Positions 45,948-55,267 of a stretch of DNA of 64,000 bases are shown here, one piece after another. The stretch covers positions 1-64,000 of the forward strand of contig JBAYZO010000006.1 of the NCBI GenBank assembly GCA_041672465.1. Direction: 5' to 3'. Under the pieces are notes generated by a model. That model was not told the DNA's origin. It did not search any database and was given only the letters and a program-made list of their open reading frames with translations. This stretch comes from UBA1206 sp041672465. Lineage in GTDB: Bacteria > Bacillota > Clostridia > Oscillospirales > CAG-382. Made by a program: the position numbers and the translations under genes. How positions within the stretch are numbered: the first letter of the stretch is position 1; each line of letters begins with the position of its first letter.

Positions 45948-45976
45948 AGTATATCACAGCGCCGATACGCTGTCAA
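45948..45976 (-). promoter_or_regulatory. Promoter of the DUF2284 gene
   Basis: Minus strand: TTGACA (45971-45976), 17 nt spacer, TATACT (45948-45953). Confidence 0.85.
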
Positions 45977-45988
45977 GGCGGCGGGGTG

Positions 45989-46017
45989 TTGTGTTTTTGG
46001 GTTCCCCGTGTTATAAT
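45989..46017 (+). promoter_or_regulatory. Promoter of the P-type ATPase gene
   Basis: TTGTGT (45989-45994), 17 nt spacer, TATAAT (46012-46017). The -35 is weak. It lies back to back with the DUF2284 promoter. Confidence 0.65.
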
Positions 46018-46063
46018 CTACCTCGCTCCCTTTTCCCCGTAAAACTTGCTTGGAGGATAACAT

Positions 46064-48508
46064 TTGCAGCATTTGGATAATTTAAAAACCGCCCATATCA
46101 GGCAAAAGGTCGATTTCGCAAACGCCAAAAGGCTATACCCCGAACACACCATCGGACTTTCAAACGCCGAGGTTGAGGAACGGGTAAACGACGGATACGT
46201 TAACTTTGACTCGGCTTACAAGTCAAAGAGCGCGTCCCGGATAATAGCGGGGCATTTGCTGACGCTCTTTAATTTGGTTAACATTATTATCTTCGCCGCC
46301 CTTCTTTGGGTGGGGTCTTTTAAAAACCTTTCGTTTATGGCTGTTATCGCCGCCAATATTTGTATCGGGGTTATTCAAGAGATAAGGGCGAAAAAGGCGG
46401 TGGACAGGCTTTCTTTTTTATCCTTGCGGGACGCTCTTGTAATAAGAGAGGGAAAAGAGGTAAAAATCCCCGTCGGGGAGATAGTCCTCGACGATGTGCT
46501 CGAATATAAAGCCGGCGACCAGATAATGGTCGACTGCGAGGTGCTTGACGGGGAGTGCGAGTCAAACGAGGCTTTTGTGACGGGGGAGAGCGACACGGTT
46601 TTCAAAGAGAAAGGCGAAACACTCCTCGCCGGTTCGTTTATCGCCAGCGGCGCCTGCAGGGCAAGAGCGGATAAAATCGCGGGGAACAGCTATATTTCAA
46701 CTATCTCAAAGTCGGCGAAAACCATTAAAGCCGCCAAAAGCGTGCTGATGACCTCAATGAAAAGGGTTATCACCGTTTTATCGCTTGTTATCTTCCCGCT
46801 CGGGGCTTTTTTGTTTTTGGATCAGCTTAAAATTCACGGCTCCGAAAGAGAGGCCGTCATAAACACCTCCGCCGCCCTTATCGGGATGATTCCGCAAGGG
46901 CTTATGCTGCTGACTTCAACCGCGCTTGCGATTTCGGTGTTAAGGCTTTCAAGGCGGAAAGTGCTGGTCAAAGATCTTTACAGCGTGGAAATGCTCGCCA
47001 GAGTGGACACCATCTGCCTTGATAAAACCGGCACGCTGACCGAAGGGATGCTGACGGTTGACAGGGTGGTTGAAATTGACTCCTCGGGTTACCACAAAAC
47101 CCTTCTCCCGGCTTTAACATTGGCTCTGGGCGGCGACAACGCCACGATGACGGCGATTTCAAAGGCTTTTCCGGGGAGAGAGACAAAAGCCGTCGTTAAA
47201 AAAATACCATTCTCTTCAAAGACAAAGTGGTCGGGCATTATTTTTGACGACTTAACCGGCGCTTTTATAGGCGCGCCGGAATATTTGGCGGCGGGAGACG
47301 AAAAAATAATTCAAATGGCAAGGGAACTCTCAAAAGACCACAGGGTGCTCTTGCTTTCGGCCTCAAAAGGCGGCGCCGAAAATGGGAGTCTCCCCGAAAA
47401 GCTCACCCCGGCGGCTTTTGTGCTTCTTTCCGACAAAATAAGGGAGGGGGCGCCGCTCCTTGTAAAATACCTCGCGGCGCAGGGGGTTGATATCAAAATC
47501 ATATCCGGAGACAACCCGATAACCGTGTCTTCTCTTTCGGTTCAGGTGGGGATAGCCGGGGCGGAAAAATATCTTGACTGCTCGGGCTTGAAAAACGACA
47601 GGGAGCTAAGAAAATCAGTGGGTAAATACACGGTTTTCGGCCGCGTCACGCCTTTTCAGAAAAAAATAATAATTCAATCGCTTAAAAAGAAAAAACATAC
47701 CGTCGCCATGACAGGCGACGGGGTTAACGACGTGCTCGCCCTAAAAGAGGCCGACTGCTCCATTGCCATGGGGAGCGGCACCGACGCGGCGCGGAACGTG
47801 GCGAAGCTTGTGCTCTTAAAGCCAAGCTTTGACTCGCTCCCCGCCGTTATCGCGGAGGGGAGAAGGGCGGTCAACAATATCCAGCGCTCGGCGTCGTTTT
47901 TCCTTGTCAAAACCGTGTATGCCACGCTGATGGCGTTCTTGTTTCTTCTCCTCCACAAACCCTACCCCTTTCAGCCCATACAGCAGTCGTTTATCGCTTT
48001 CGCCTGTATCGGGCTCCCGTCTTTCGTGCTGGCTTTCGAGCCCAACAAAGACCGTATAAAGGGGAGCTTTTTTGGGAATGTTATGCTAAGGGCGCTGCCG
48101 GGCGGAATAGCCATTTCGGGGGCGATGACGCTGATAGCCTGCCTTAACGGCATCGCGGGGAGCATTGCCAAGGTTAGGTTTATATCTTTTTTGGCGGTGA
48201 GCGTAGACCCGGCGCATATACCGACAATTTCGCTTATCACCACAAGCTTTTTGTCTTTTTTAGTCCTCGCCGCCATTTGTTATCCCCCGAACGCGCTGGG
48301 GAAAACCCTTATGGTCACCGTCGGCGCGCTTTCGGTGGGCGGTCTTACGGTTTTGAGGGGCTATCTTGAGCTCTCCCCGCTTTCGCTGAAATCGTCGCTT
48401 ATGACTTTATTTATCTGCGCCTTATCGGGGGGAGTAATGTTTCTTCTCACAAAGCTTTCGCGGCGGCTTACTCGGGAAACAAACAAAAAAGAGGTTGCCG
48501 CGCAATGA
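46064..48508 (+). CDS. Cation-transporting P-type ATPase (CtpE-like)
   Basis: An 814-residue P-type ATPase. Actuator loop FVTGESD, TM4 motif LIGMIPQGLMLLTS, phosphorylation site DKTGTLTEG, and the hinge TGDGVNDVLALKEADCSIAMGSGTDAA are all present. The IPQGLMLLTS form (not PEGL or CPC) places it with the CtpE-type ATPases, for which calcium transport was reported in mycobacteria; ion specificity here is inferred. About ten membrane helices. Start is TTG 46064 with GGAGG 7 nt upstream. A promoter is at 45989-46017. yihY overlaps its stop by an ATGA. Confidence 0.87.
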   Translation: MQHLDNLKTAHIRQKVDFANAKRLYPEHTIGLSNAEVEERVNDGYVNFDSAYKSKSASRIIAGHLLTLFNLVNIIIFAALLWVGSFKNLSFMAVIAANICIGVIQEIRAKKAVDRLSFLSLRDALVIREGKEVKIPVGEIVLDDVLEYKAGDQIMVDCEVLDGECESNEAFVTGESDTVFKEKGETLLAGSFIASGACRARADKIAGNSYISTISKSAKTIKAAKSVLMTSMKRVITVLSLVIFPLGAFLFLDQLKIHGSEREAVINTSAALIGMIPQGLMLLTSTALAISVLRLSRRKVLVKDLYSVEMLARVDTICLDKTGTLTEGMLTVDRVVEIDSSGYHKTLLPALTLALGGDNATMTAISKAFPGRETKAVVKKIPFSSKTKWSGIIFDDLTGAFIGAPEYLAAGDEKIIQMARELSKDHRVLLLSASKGGAENGSLPEKLTPAAFVLLSDKIREGAPLLVKYLAAQGVDIKIISGDNPITVSSLSVQVGIAGAEKYLDCSGLKNDRELRKSVGKYTVFGRVTPFQKKIIIQSLKKKKHTVAMTGDGVNDVLALKEADCSIAMGSGTDAARNVAKLVLLKPSFDSLPAVIAEGRRAVNNIQRSASFFLVKTVYATLMAFLFLLLHKPYPFQPIQQSFIAFACIGLPSFVLAFEPNKDRIKGSFFGNVMLRALPGGIAISGAMTLIACLNGIAGSIAKVRFISFLAVSVDPAHIPTISLITTSFLSFLVLAAICYPPNALGKTLMVTVGALSVGGLTVLRGYLELSPLSLKSSLMTLFICALSGGVMFLLTKLSRRLTRETNKKEVAAQ

Positions 48509-49344
48509 AAAAAAACCTTCTGAAAGTTTATAACCTTTACAGAAGATTTTCCGCCGCCTATTCATCGCGAAGCTTGGGGGCGTATTCCTCGCAGGCGGCG
48601 TTTTTTTTGTTTATTTCGTTTTTTCCCTTTTGCGCTCTCCTCTTCGGCACAATAAAGGCGCTACCGTTCAGGGGCGCCGACGCCGGCGCGAAAATAGCGC
48701 TCGCCCTGCCGGGAATTATGGGAAACGTTATAACCGAAGCGTACGCGTCGGCGGGGAAATACCCCGCGGCGGCCGTTATCCCCATAACGGCGATTCTCAC
48801 GCTCTGGGCTTCCTCAAAAGGCGTGTTCGCGGTGGCCTGCGGGGTTGAGTCAGCTTATGGGGGAAAAGCCCCCGGGGGGCTTAAAAAACGCGCCCTCTCG
48901 ATACTCCACACGCTGTTTCTTATCGCGTCGCTTATTTTATCCCTCTTCCTCCTTGTGTTCGGAAACTTTGTTTTTGGCTTTTTAACCGAGCTGTTTCCCG
49001 CGCTGACAAAGCTCGCCATTGCGCTAAAAGCGCTGAGAGCGGCGCTGACGTTCGCGACAATAAGCGTGTTTTTTATTTTGGTGTATATGTTTTTCCCCGC
49101 GCGAAAGCAAAGACTTAGGGACACCCTGCCGGGGGCGGCGCTGTCGGGGTTAAGCTGGATAGCCATTTCATACGGCTATTCTTTATATATTGACTATTAT
49201 ATGGCAAAGGGAAGCACGCTTTACGGCAGCCTTACCGCGGCGGTGCTGCTGCTTTTCTGGCTTGACATGTGTATGTCGGTAACGCTGGCGGGGGGGCTTT
49301 TAAACTCGTATTTATTACGGAATCGCGCCAAACGGCTGCTTTAG
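48505..49344 (+). CDS. YihY/BrkB-family membrane protein
   Basis: A 279-residue integral membrane protein of the YihY (formerly RNase BN) family. About six helices; the N-terminal SSQAAFFLFISFFPFCALLFGTIKALPF is the recognisable block, with GYSLYIDYYMAKGSTLYGSLTAAVLLLFWLDMCM near the C-terminus as in the family. Function is unknown; a transport role is suggested for the family. Its start overlaps the ATPase stop (ATGA), so the two are co-translated. Its last 30 nt overlap the 3' end of the convergent ParB-like gene. Confidence 0.9.
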   Translation: MKKNLLKVYNLYRRFSAAYSSRSLGAYSSQAAFFLFISFFPFCALLFGTIKALPFRGADAGAKIALALPGIMGNVITEAYASAGKYPAAAVIPITAILTLWASSKGVFAVACGVESAYGGKAPGGLKKRALSILHTLFLIASLILSLFLLVFGNFVFGFLTELFPALTKLAIALKALRAALTFATISVFFILVYMFFPARKQRLRDTLPGAALSGLSWIAISYGYSLYIDYYMAKGSTLYGSLTAAVLLLFWLDMCMSVTLAGGLLNSYLLRNRAKRLL

Positions 49345-50175
49345 CTTTGGCACTTTAATAATTATTTCAATGGAATCCCCCTTGTCGACTTCCTCCCGCT
49401 CCACGTTTACCCCGACGTCTCTCACCATTTTAACGGCGTTGTCAATTGAGTTTATAAAAATCCCGATATCGGTTATTAGCCCCACTTTTCTGCCCCGAAA
49501 CTTTACCCTCGCGCTCCTTGACTCCGGCGTGGCGAGGAAAAGGCTGACTTTTTTATCCGTCTCCTGCGCCGACCAGCCGCATATGACGGCTTTTTTTATA
49601 AATTCCCGCCGCTTTTCGGTGTTGTCTATTCTTATGAGCGCTCTGGCGTGCTTTTCGGTAAGCTTTCCCCGCAAAATGTCTTCCCGCTCGGAGGGCGAAA
49701 GCTTTAAAAGCCGCAGCTTGTTTGCGATTGAGGACTGGCTCACCGAAAGCTTGCCCGCAAGCTGGGCCTGAGTCTGCCGCGACGCCATAAGCATGTCCTG
49801 AAACGCGCCGGCGACGTCAAAGAAAGTCAGATCTTCCCTGAACACGTTTTCGGAAAAAGCGAGGTAAGCGGTGTTTTCGGCGTCACAGGCGGTTATAAGG
49901 CAGGGGACTTCCCTAAGGCCTATTTTTTTTGCCGCCCGCCACCGCCTTTCGCCCGCTATTATCTCATAACCCGGACCCGTGACCAACTGCCCGTTTATAT
50001 TCATCTTCGGCACATAGTCGCGCCGCTTAACGGTTATGGGCTGGATTATGCCGAACTTTTTTATACTCTCCGCGAGGGAGTTTAAAGCGTCGTCGTCGAA
50101 ATAACTCCTTGGCTGGTTGGGGTTGGGGAGCATTTCGCTTATCGGTATGTAAACGACCTTTTCTTTTCGCTTCAC
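49315..50175 (-). CDS. ParB/Noc-family DNA-binding protein
   Basis: A 286-residue ParB-type protein. The N-terminal CTP-binding domain has IIAGERRWRAAKKIG (the GERRxRA box) and the ENxxRxDL segment as SENVFREDLTFFD; a helix-turn-helix follows (QTQAQLAGKLSVSQSSIANKLRLLKLS), and the C-terminal part is a dimer/spreader region with a Lys-rich end. It is closer to Noc/ParB than to a plasmid partitioner. No parA gene or parS/NBS site was seen here. GTG 50175 has AGGGTG 7 nt upstream. It may act on sites elsewhere. Confidence 0.85.
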   Translation of the reverse strand: MKRKEKVVYIPISEMLPNPNQPRSYFDDDALNSLAESIKKFGIIQPITVKRRDYVPKMNINGQLVTGPGYEIIAGERRWRAAKKIGLREVPCLITACDAENTAYLAFSENVFREDLTFFDVAGAFQDMLMASRQTQAQLAGKLSVSQSSIANKLRLLKLSPSEREDILRGKLTEKHARALIRIDNTEKRREFIKKAVICGWSAQETDKKVSLFLATPESRSARVKFRGRKVGLITDIGIFINSIDNAVKMVRDVGVNVEREEVDKGDSIEIIIKVPKLKQPFGAIP

Positions 50176-50262
50176 GTCTTTTCACCCTGTCCTTTCAAAA
50201 AATAAAAAAACGGTATACCAATATATACCATTTCTTTAATGTATAATTTTGTAAAAACAGGC

Positions 50263-51153
50263 TTATATAAATAATTTTTTATGCTTTAAAAGCCTTTTGC
50301 CGCCGGCCTCGAAAACCTCTCCTATGGCGAACATACTTCCCCCTGAATAAAGCCTGACAAACCCAAGCTCGGTGCAGGTAAACCCCAATTTTCTTGTCTC
50401 CACCGCGTTCCCCGTTTTTATTAAAGCGGCGAAAAAATCTTCGATATTGACCTTCCGCATATGTTCCAGCGCGGTGTCAATCGGTTTTACAAAGCTCTGC
50501 CTTTCTGTTTCAGAAAGGGACGTGAGGAACTCGGGCGTCACCGCGTTTGCCGATGTAAAACCCCCCACCCTTGTCCGCTCAAGCGAGCCCATACAGGCGC
50601 AGGTGCCGAGCTTTCGCCCGATATCCTCACAGAGGGTTCGGATATATGTCCCTTTTTGGCAGGTCACAGAAAGGCGGTATTCCCCATCCTCAAGCTCCGC
50701 GTCAATGTTTTCAATCCCCACAAAACGCGGCTCGCGCTCGATAACCCTGCCCTTTCGCGCCTCGTCGACAAGCTTTTTGCCGTTTACCTTAAGCGCCGAA
50801 TACATCGGCGGAGTTTGAAAATAGCCGCCCTCAAAGCTTTTGGCGGCGGCGCGAACGCTGTTGTAATCGGGAACGGCCGGTCCGCTCGTCCTTGTCACTT
50901 TTCCGGTGATATCCCCGGTGTCGGTCTCAAACCCCGTGACAAGAACCGCTTTGTAGCTTTTTTCCTGAGTGACGATAAATTCGGCGGCTTTTACGGCGTT
51001 CCCCAAGAGAACAAGAAGCACTCCCGAGGCGTTTGGGTCAAGGGTTCCGCAATGCCCGGCTTTTTTACACGAAAAAAGCCGCCTCACCCTGTTTGTGGCG
51101 GCAAACGATGTTATCCCCACGGGTTTATATAGGTTTAGAATTCCGTCAGTCAC
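50263..51153 (-). CDS. truB: tRNA pseudouridine(55) synthase
   Basis: A 296-residue enzyme that makes pseudouridine 55 in the T loop of tRNA. Seen: LNLYKPVGITSFAATNRVRR, KAGHCGTLDPNASGVLLV with the catalytic Asp, YKAVLVTGFETDTGDITGKV, and GTYIRTLCEDIG. Start GTG 51153 is preferred to the ATG 36 nt further out: AAAAGGA lies 8 nt before the GTG, and it overlaps the nrnA stop. It is the last gene of the rimP-to-truB operon. Confidence 0.95.
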   Translation of the reverse strand: MTDGILNLYKPVGITSFAATNRVRRLFSCKKAGHCGTLDPNASGVLLVLLGNAVKAAEFIVTQEKSYKAVLVTGFETDTGDITGKVTRTSGPAVPDYNSVRAAAKSFEGGYFQTPPMYSALKVNGKKLVDEARKGRVIEREPRFVGIENIDAELEDGEYRLSVTCQKGTYIRTLCEDIGRKLGTCACMGSLERTRVGGFTSANAVTPEFLTSLSETERQSFVKPIDTALEHMRKVNIEDFFAALIKTGNAVETRKLGFTCTELGFVRLYSGGSMFAIGEVFEAGGKRLLKHKKLFI

Positions 51154-52135
51154 GTTCAAAATCCTTTTTAAGCCTTGCGAGTATTTCATCTTTCGCCTGC
51201 GTCAACTCGGTATAAAACCTGCACCCGGCGGCGTGCTTGTGACCGCCCCCGCCAAACTCTTTGGCAAGCGACGCCACGTCATAGTAATCGTTGGACCTTA
51301 GCGAAACTTTAACTTCGCCGCCGTTTTTTCGTATCAGCGCCGAAACTTCCACCCCCGCCTGCTGCCGCGGGATATCGTTAACGTTTTCAACATCGGATAA
51401 TTCCACAAAATCCTGTTCCGTAACGGATTCGGAAAGACAGGCAACCGCCACCTTTCCGCCAAAGAAAAACTCCAAGTTTTCATAGGCGTTCTTTTCAAGG
51501 GCAAGCTGGCCTTTTGTCTTGCGTTCAAAAATTCGCCGGTTTATTTTGGCGAAATCAATCCCTGTCTTCATAAGCTCCGACGCCGTCACCATTGTTTCCG
51601 GGCGGGTTGAGGAATATCTGAAACACCCCGTGTCGGAGGAAATGGCGGCGTAGAGCAGAAAGGCGGTTTTTTTGTCGTAGCTCACCCCAAGTTTTTTAAA
51701 AAGTTCGGCGATAATCTCGCCGGTCGCCGGGTAATCGGGGAGCAAAAGGAGTTTTTTTGTTTTAACCGTGTTAATCTCGTGGTGGTCGATTGAAAGGTCA
51801 AAGACAAGGTTTTTGAGATATTCTTCCCCCATCCCGCTGAGCATGGCGGGGGAGGCGATATCCACGCTGACTTTGAAAAATCTCCCTTTGGGAGGAATTT
51901 TATATATTTTCTCGCTCTCGGTTAGAAAGGCAAGGCGGGCCGGAACCGGGTCGGGGTTTATGACAAACGCCTTTTTGCCAAGGTCCTCAAGCGCGGCTTT
52001 TAACGCCAGCGCCGAACCCAGAGTGTCCGCGTCGGGGGAAGCGTGGGTGTAGAGCAAAAAGCCTTTTTCCTTTTCGCTTTCACTGCTTTGCAGGAAAAAA
52101 GCCGCGCAATCTTCAATTGATATTCTTGTCGTTTT
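51146..52135 (-). CDS. nrnA: Bifunctional oligoribonuclease/pAp phosphatase (NrnA, DHH family)
   Basis: A 329-residue DHH/DHHA1 phosphoesterase that degrades short RNA oligomers and pAp. Seen: LYTHASPDADTLGSALAL, VDIASPAMLSGMG, SIDHHEIN (the DHH motif), SSDTGCFRYSSTRPET, and the DHHA1 block GGGGHKHAAGCRF. ATG 52135 is the best start; 23 nt overlap the rbfA 3' end in a low-complexity A-rich stretch. In this position the gene is typical for Firmicutes rbfA-nrnA-truB order. Confidence 0.9.
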   Translation of the reverse strand, partial: KTTRISIEDCAAFFLQSSESEKEKGFLLYTHASPDADTLGSALALKAALEDLGKKAFVINPDPVPARLAFLTESEKIYKIPPKGRFFKVSVDIASPAMLSGMGEEYLKNLVFDLSIDHHEINTVKTKKLLLLPDYPATGEIIAELFKKLGVSYDKKTAFLLYAAISSDTGCFRYSSTRPETMVTASELMKTGIDFAKINRRIFERKTKGQLALEKNAYENLEFFFGGKVAVACLSESVTEQDFVELSDVENVNDIPRQQAGVEVSALIRKNGGEVKVSLRSNDYYDVASLAKEFGGGGHKHAAGCRFYTELTQAKDEILARLKKDFERD

Positions 52136-52580
52136 CATTTTTATCGATGTTTTCATTGTTATTATTGTTTTCATTGTCCCCGTCAAGTGAGCCGCCAAGG
52201 CCGATGTCTTTTAAAATGCCCGCTATGTTCAGGGCTTTTTTAGCCGAGTCGTCCTTGATAAAAGCAAGCTTTGGGGTGACGCGGAGGTTAAGCCGGGAAG
52301 CGAGTTCCCGCCTTATATAGCCGCCCGCCGATTTAAGCCCCTCTTTAAGGTCGTTTTCGATTTTGTCATTTTCGGTATTACCGTTGTTCTCGGCGCCGCT
52401 TTTACCGTGACCCTCAAGCACGCTGTAATAAATCTTCGCCACCGAAAAATCCTTTGCCACGTCTGCTCCGGTCAGCGACACAAACAAACCCGAAACGCGG
52501 GGGTCCTTAACGGTGCGGAGTATATCCGCAAGGGTTTGGAGCACCTGCTCGTTTATCTGGTCGATCCTGAAACGGGCCAT
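52113..52580 (-). CDS. rbfA: Ribosome-binding factor A
   Basis: A 155-residue KH-fold protein that matures the 30S subunit. The family block is RIDQINEQVLQTLADILRTVKDPRVSGLFVSLTGADVAKDFSVAKIYYSVL, then GGYIRRELASRLNLRVTPKLAFIKDDS. Two low-complexity additions are unusual: a Gly/Asn/Glu insert (HGKSGAENNGNTENDKIEND) in the middle and an Asn-rich tail ending NEN-repeats at residues 135-155. The tail overlaps nrnA. It abuts infB by 1 nt (TAATG). Confidence 0.9.
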   Translation of the reverse strand: MARFRIDQINEQVLQTLADILRTVKDPRVSGLFVSLTGADVAKDFSVAKIYYSVLEGHGKSGAENNGNTENDKIENDLKEGLKSAGGYIRRELASRLNLRVTPKLAFIKDDSAKKALNIAGILKDIGLGGSLDGDNENNNNNENIDKNENDKNIN

Positions 52581-54904
52581 TATCTTTCAATTTCCTCCAT
52601 AATATAGGACTCCAGCACGTCGCCCTCTTTGATGTCGTTGAATCTTTCAAGGCCTATTCCGCACTCATACGACTGGGCGACCTCCCGCACGTCGTCTTTA
52701 AAGCGCTTCAGCGATGAAATTTTATCCTCGAAAATCACCACACCGCCCCTGACGACTCTTATGAGCGAGTTTCGCGTAACTTTTCCGTCGGTGACATATG
52801 AGCCGGCTATCGTCCCCACGCTCGGCACTCGGATTGTTTGCCTTACGGACGCTCTCCCCAAAACCACTTCTTTATATATCGGGGCGAGAAGCCCCTTCAT
52901 CGCCGACTCGACTTCCTCGATACACTCGTAGATAATCCTGTAGGTTCGTATCTCAACCTTGTCGCGGCTCGCGGCGTCGGAAGATTGTTTGTCCGGCCTT
53001 ACGTTAAAGCCTACAATCAGCGCGTTCGACGCGGCGGCAAGCATGACGTCGCCCTCGGTTATCGCGCCCACTCCGGCGTGGAGCACCTCAACCTTGACTT
53101 CCTCGTTTGAAAGCTTTTCAAGGCTTGACCTGACCGCCTCCGCTGTGCCCTGAACGTCGGCCTTGACAATAAGATTAAGCGTTTTTACCCCGCTTTCGAT
53201 TTGGTCAAACAAATCGGTGAGGTTTACCTTTGCCTCGCAGACGAACTGCTTGGTTTTTTCCTCATGTTTCCGTTGTGAGACAAGCTCTTTCGCTAACTTT
53301 TCGTCGGTCACGGCGCAAAACTGGTCGCCGGCGCCGGGAACTTCCGACAGCCCCATTATCTCGACAGGCGTGGAGGGGCCGGCCGATTTAAGCGTCCTGC
53401 CCTTGTAGTCGCCCATATGCCTTATTCTTCCCGTCGTCGTCCCGGCGATAATTGTGTCGCCGGTGTTAAGGGTGCCTTCCTGAACCAGCAGCGTCGCCAC
53501 CGCCCCCCGCCCTTTGTCAAGCTTAGCCTCGATAACAAGGCCTTTCGCCGCTTTTTTGGGGTTGGACTTAAGCTCCATCATATCGGAGGAAAGGATAATC
53601 ATCTCGAGCAGCTTATCAATGTTTGTCCTCTTAAGCGCCGAAATGGGTATGCAAATGACGTCTCCCCCCCATTCTTCCGGGACGAGGTCATATTTGGTGA
53701 GCTCATTTTTAATCCGTTCGGGATCGGCGCCGGGTTTGTCAATTTTATTTATCGCCACGATAATTGAAACTTTGGCGGCCTTGGCGTGGTTTATCGCCTC
53801 CACGGTCTGGGGCATAATTCCGTCGGCGGCGGCGACAACAAGCACCGCGATATCGGTGAGATCCGCGCCCCGCGCGCGCATGGCGGTAAACGCCTCATGC
53901 CCCGGGGTGTCAAGGAAGGTGATGTCCCTGTCGCCTATTTTAACGCTGTACGCGCCTATATGCTGGGTTATTCCCCCCGCTTCTCCCTCGGTGACGTTTG
54001 TGTTGCGAATGGCGTCAAGCAGCGAGGTTTTGCCGTGGTCGACGTGACCCATGACCACCACCACGGGGGCTCTGGGTTTTAAGTCTTCTTCTTTATCCGG
54101 GGTGTCGCAGCCGAAAAGCCTTTCCTCAAGAGAAATGACGATTTCTTTTTCAACTTTAATTTTAAACTCATCGGCTAAGAGAAACGCGGTGTCATAGTCT
54201 ATTATATCCGTAACCCCCGCCATTACGCCCATGCCGAGAAGTTTTTTAACAACTTCTCCCGCAGCCGTCTTCATTCTTACGGCAAGCTCGCCCACGGATA
54301 TTTCGTCCGGAACGGAAATTTTAAGCTGCTGGACGGGTCTCGGCGCCGACTTCGGTCTTTTGTCGCCGAACCTGCGCCGCTGGCGCGCCGCGTCCTGCTG
54401 GGCTTCCCTTGAGGGTTTCTTTTTTATTTTAACCTTTGAGCTCTTGGAGGCGTCCGTATCGGGGACAAAAGTGTCGAGTTTTTCGTCATATTTGGCGATA
54501 TTAACCGTTTCTGTTCCCCTTGTGTTGACCACCCGCACGTCGCCCTTGGAGCGCTTTGGCGGCGGGGTATGCGGCTGTTTTTTGGCAGCCTGAGAAGACG
54601 GGGTTTTAATCGGTTTCATCGCGTCCCGCCTCGCCTTTGCCTCCGCCTTTTTCTTTTCTCTTTCTTCTTCAAAAAGCCTTTGCTTTTCAGCCTTTTTTTC
54701 TTCGTAAGACTTAAAGAAAGCTTCTATATTGGTTTGAGTCTTTTGGGTATAATGCTCGAACACCAAAGAGAGCTCATCCGTCTCAAGAGAAGTCATATAG
54801 CTCTTTCCCCTGTATCCGTGCTCACCCAAAAAATCAATTATTTCCTTGCTTTTAACCCCAAAATCTTTGGCAAGAGCGTTTACCCGTATTTTTTCTTCCG
54901 CCAT
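52580..54904 (-). CDS. infB: Translation initiation factor IF-2
   Basis: A 774-residue GTPase that places initiator tRNA on the 30S subunit. The G domain has VVMGHVDHGKTSLLDAIRN, DTPGHEAFTAMRARGADLTDIAVLVV, and AINKIDKPGAD; domains II-IV follow (GRIRHMGDYKGRTLKSAGPS, GFNVRPDKQ, ECGIGLERFNDIKEGDVLE). The N-terminus is a short IF2N domain then a Lys/Ala/Arg-rich linker (about residues 60-200) with no clear repeats. It follows ylxQ by 18 nt. Confidence 0.97.
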   Translation of the reverse strand: MAEEKIRVNALAKDFGVKSKEIIDFLGEHGYRGKSYMTSLETDELSLVFEHYTQKTQTNIEAFFKSYEEKKAEKQRLFEEEREKKKAEAKARRDAMKPIKTPSSQAAKKQPHTPPPKRSKGDVRVVNTRGTETVNIAKYDEKLDTFVPDTDASKSSKVKIKKKPSREAQQDAARQRRRFGDKRPKSAPRPVQQLKISVPDEISVGELAVRMKTAAGEVVKKLLGMGVMAGVTDIIDYDTAFLLADEFKIKVEKEIVISLEERLFGCDTPDKEEDLKPRAPVVVVMGHVDHGKTSLLDAIRNTNVTEGEAGGITQHIGAYSVKIGDRDITFLDTPGHEAFTAMRARGADLTDIAVLVVAAADGIMPQTVEAINHAKAAKVSIIVAINKIDKPGADPERIKNELTKYDLVPEEWGGDVICIPISALKRTNIDKLLEMIILSSDMMELKSNPKKAAKGLVIEAKLDKGRGAVATLLVQEGTLNTGDTIIAGTTTGRIRHMGDYKGRTLKSAGPSTPVEIMGLSEVPGAGDQFCAVTDEKLAKELVSQRKHEEKTKQFVCEAKVNLTDLFDQIESGVKTLNLIVKADVQGTAEAVRSSLEKLSNEEVKVEVLHAGVGAITEGDVMLAAASNALIVGFNVRPDKQSSDAASRDKVEIRTYRIIYECIEEVESAMKGLLAPIYKEVVLGRASVRQTIRVPSVGTIAGSYVTDGKVTRNSLIRVVRGGVVIFEDKISSLKRFKDDVREVAQSYECGIGLERFNDIKEGDVLESYIMEEIER

Positions 54905-54922
54905 CAGTTTACCTCCGCTGTG

Positions 54923-55237
54923 TTAAGTCTGCCGTTTTGTTTTAGTTTTATATGTTTTAACGAAACCTCTGTCGCAAATCGCCGCGCAGGCGGTGGGCGG
55001 TTTGCCTAAGGCTTTTCCGATTTCCTCCATGGAATAAGGTGAAAATTCGCATTCCACTCCGTAAAAGGTACATTTGTCCGTTAAATCTTTTTTGGTGTTT
55101 GGCGAGGCATCGCTTGCGACGATAACCAAAAACGCCTGTCTTCGCCTTATTTTTTCTAACGCCCCCCGCGTCCCGAAAGCTAAGGCGCCCGCTCTGTACG
55201 CAAGTCCAAGCAAAGATAAAGACAATATTTTATCCAT
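54923..55237 (-). CDS. ylxQ: L7Ae-family ribosomal protein YlxQ
   Basis: A 104-residue L7Ae/L30e-type RNA-binding protein, the kink-turn binder found between ylxR and infB in Firmicutes. Seen: LLGLAYRAGALAFGTRGALEKIRR, FLVIVASDASPNTKKDLTDKC, and FYGVECEF. Function is not defined in detail but it may bind ribosomal or structured RNAs. A GGAG lies before the ATG. Confidence 0.92.
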   Translation of the reverse strand: MDKILSLSLLGLAYRAGALAFGTRGALEKIRRRQAFLVIVASDASPNTKKDLTDKCTFYGVECEFSPYSMEEIGKALGKPPTACAAICDRGFVKTYKTKTKRQT

Positions 55238-55267
55238 TTTGTATACTCCGTTGCCGGCTTGACAAAA

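Noticed and set aside
49345..50262. parS or Noc-binding palindromes near the ParB-like gene
   Set aside because: Neither TGTTTCACGTGAAACA nor a CCCGGG-centred palindrome was seen; only GGTATA repeats.
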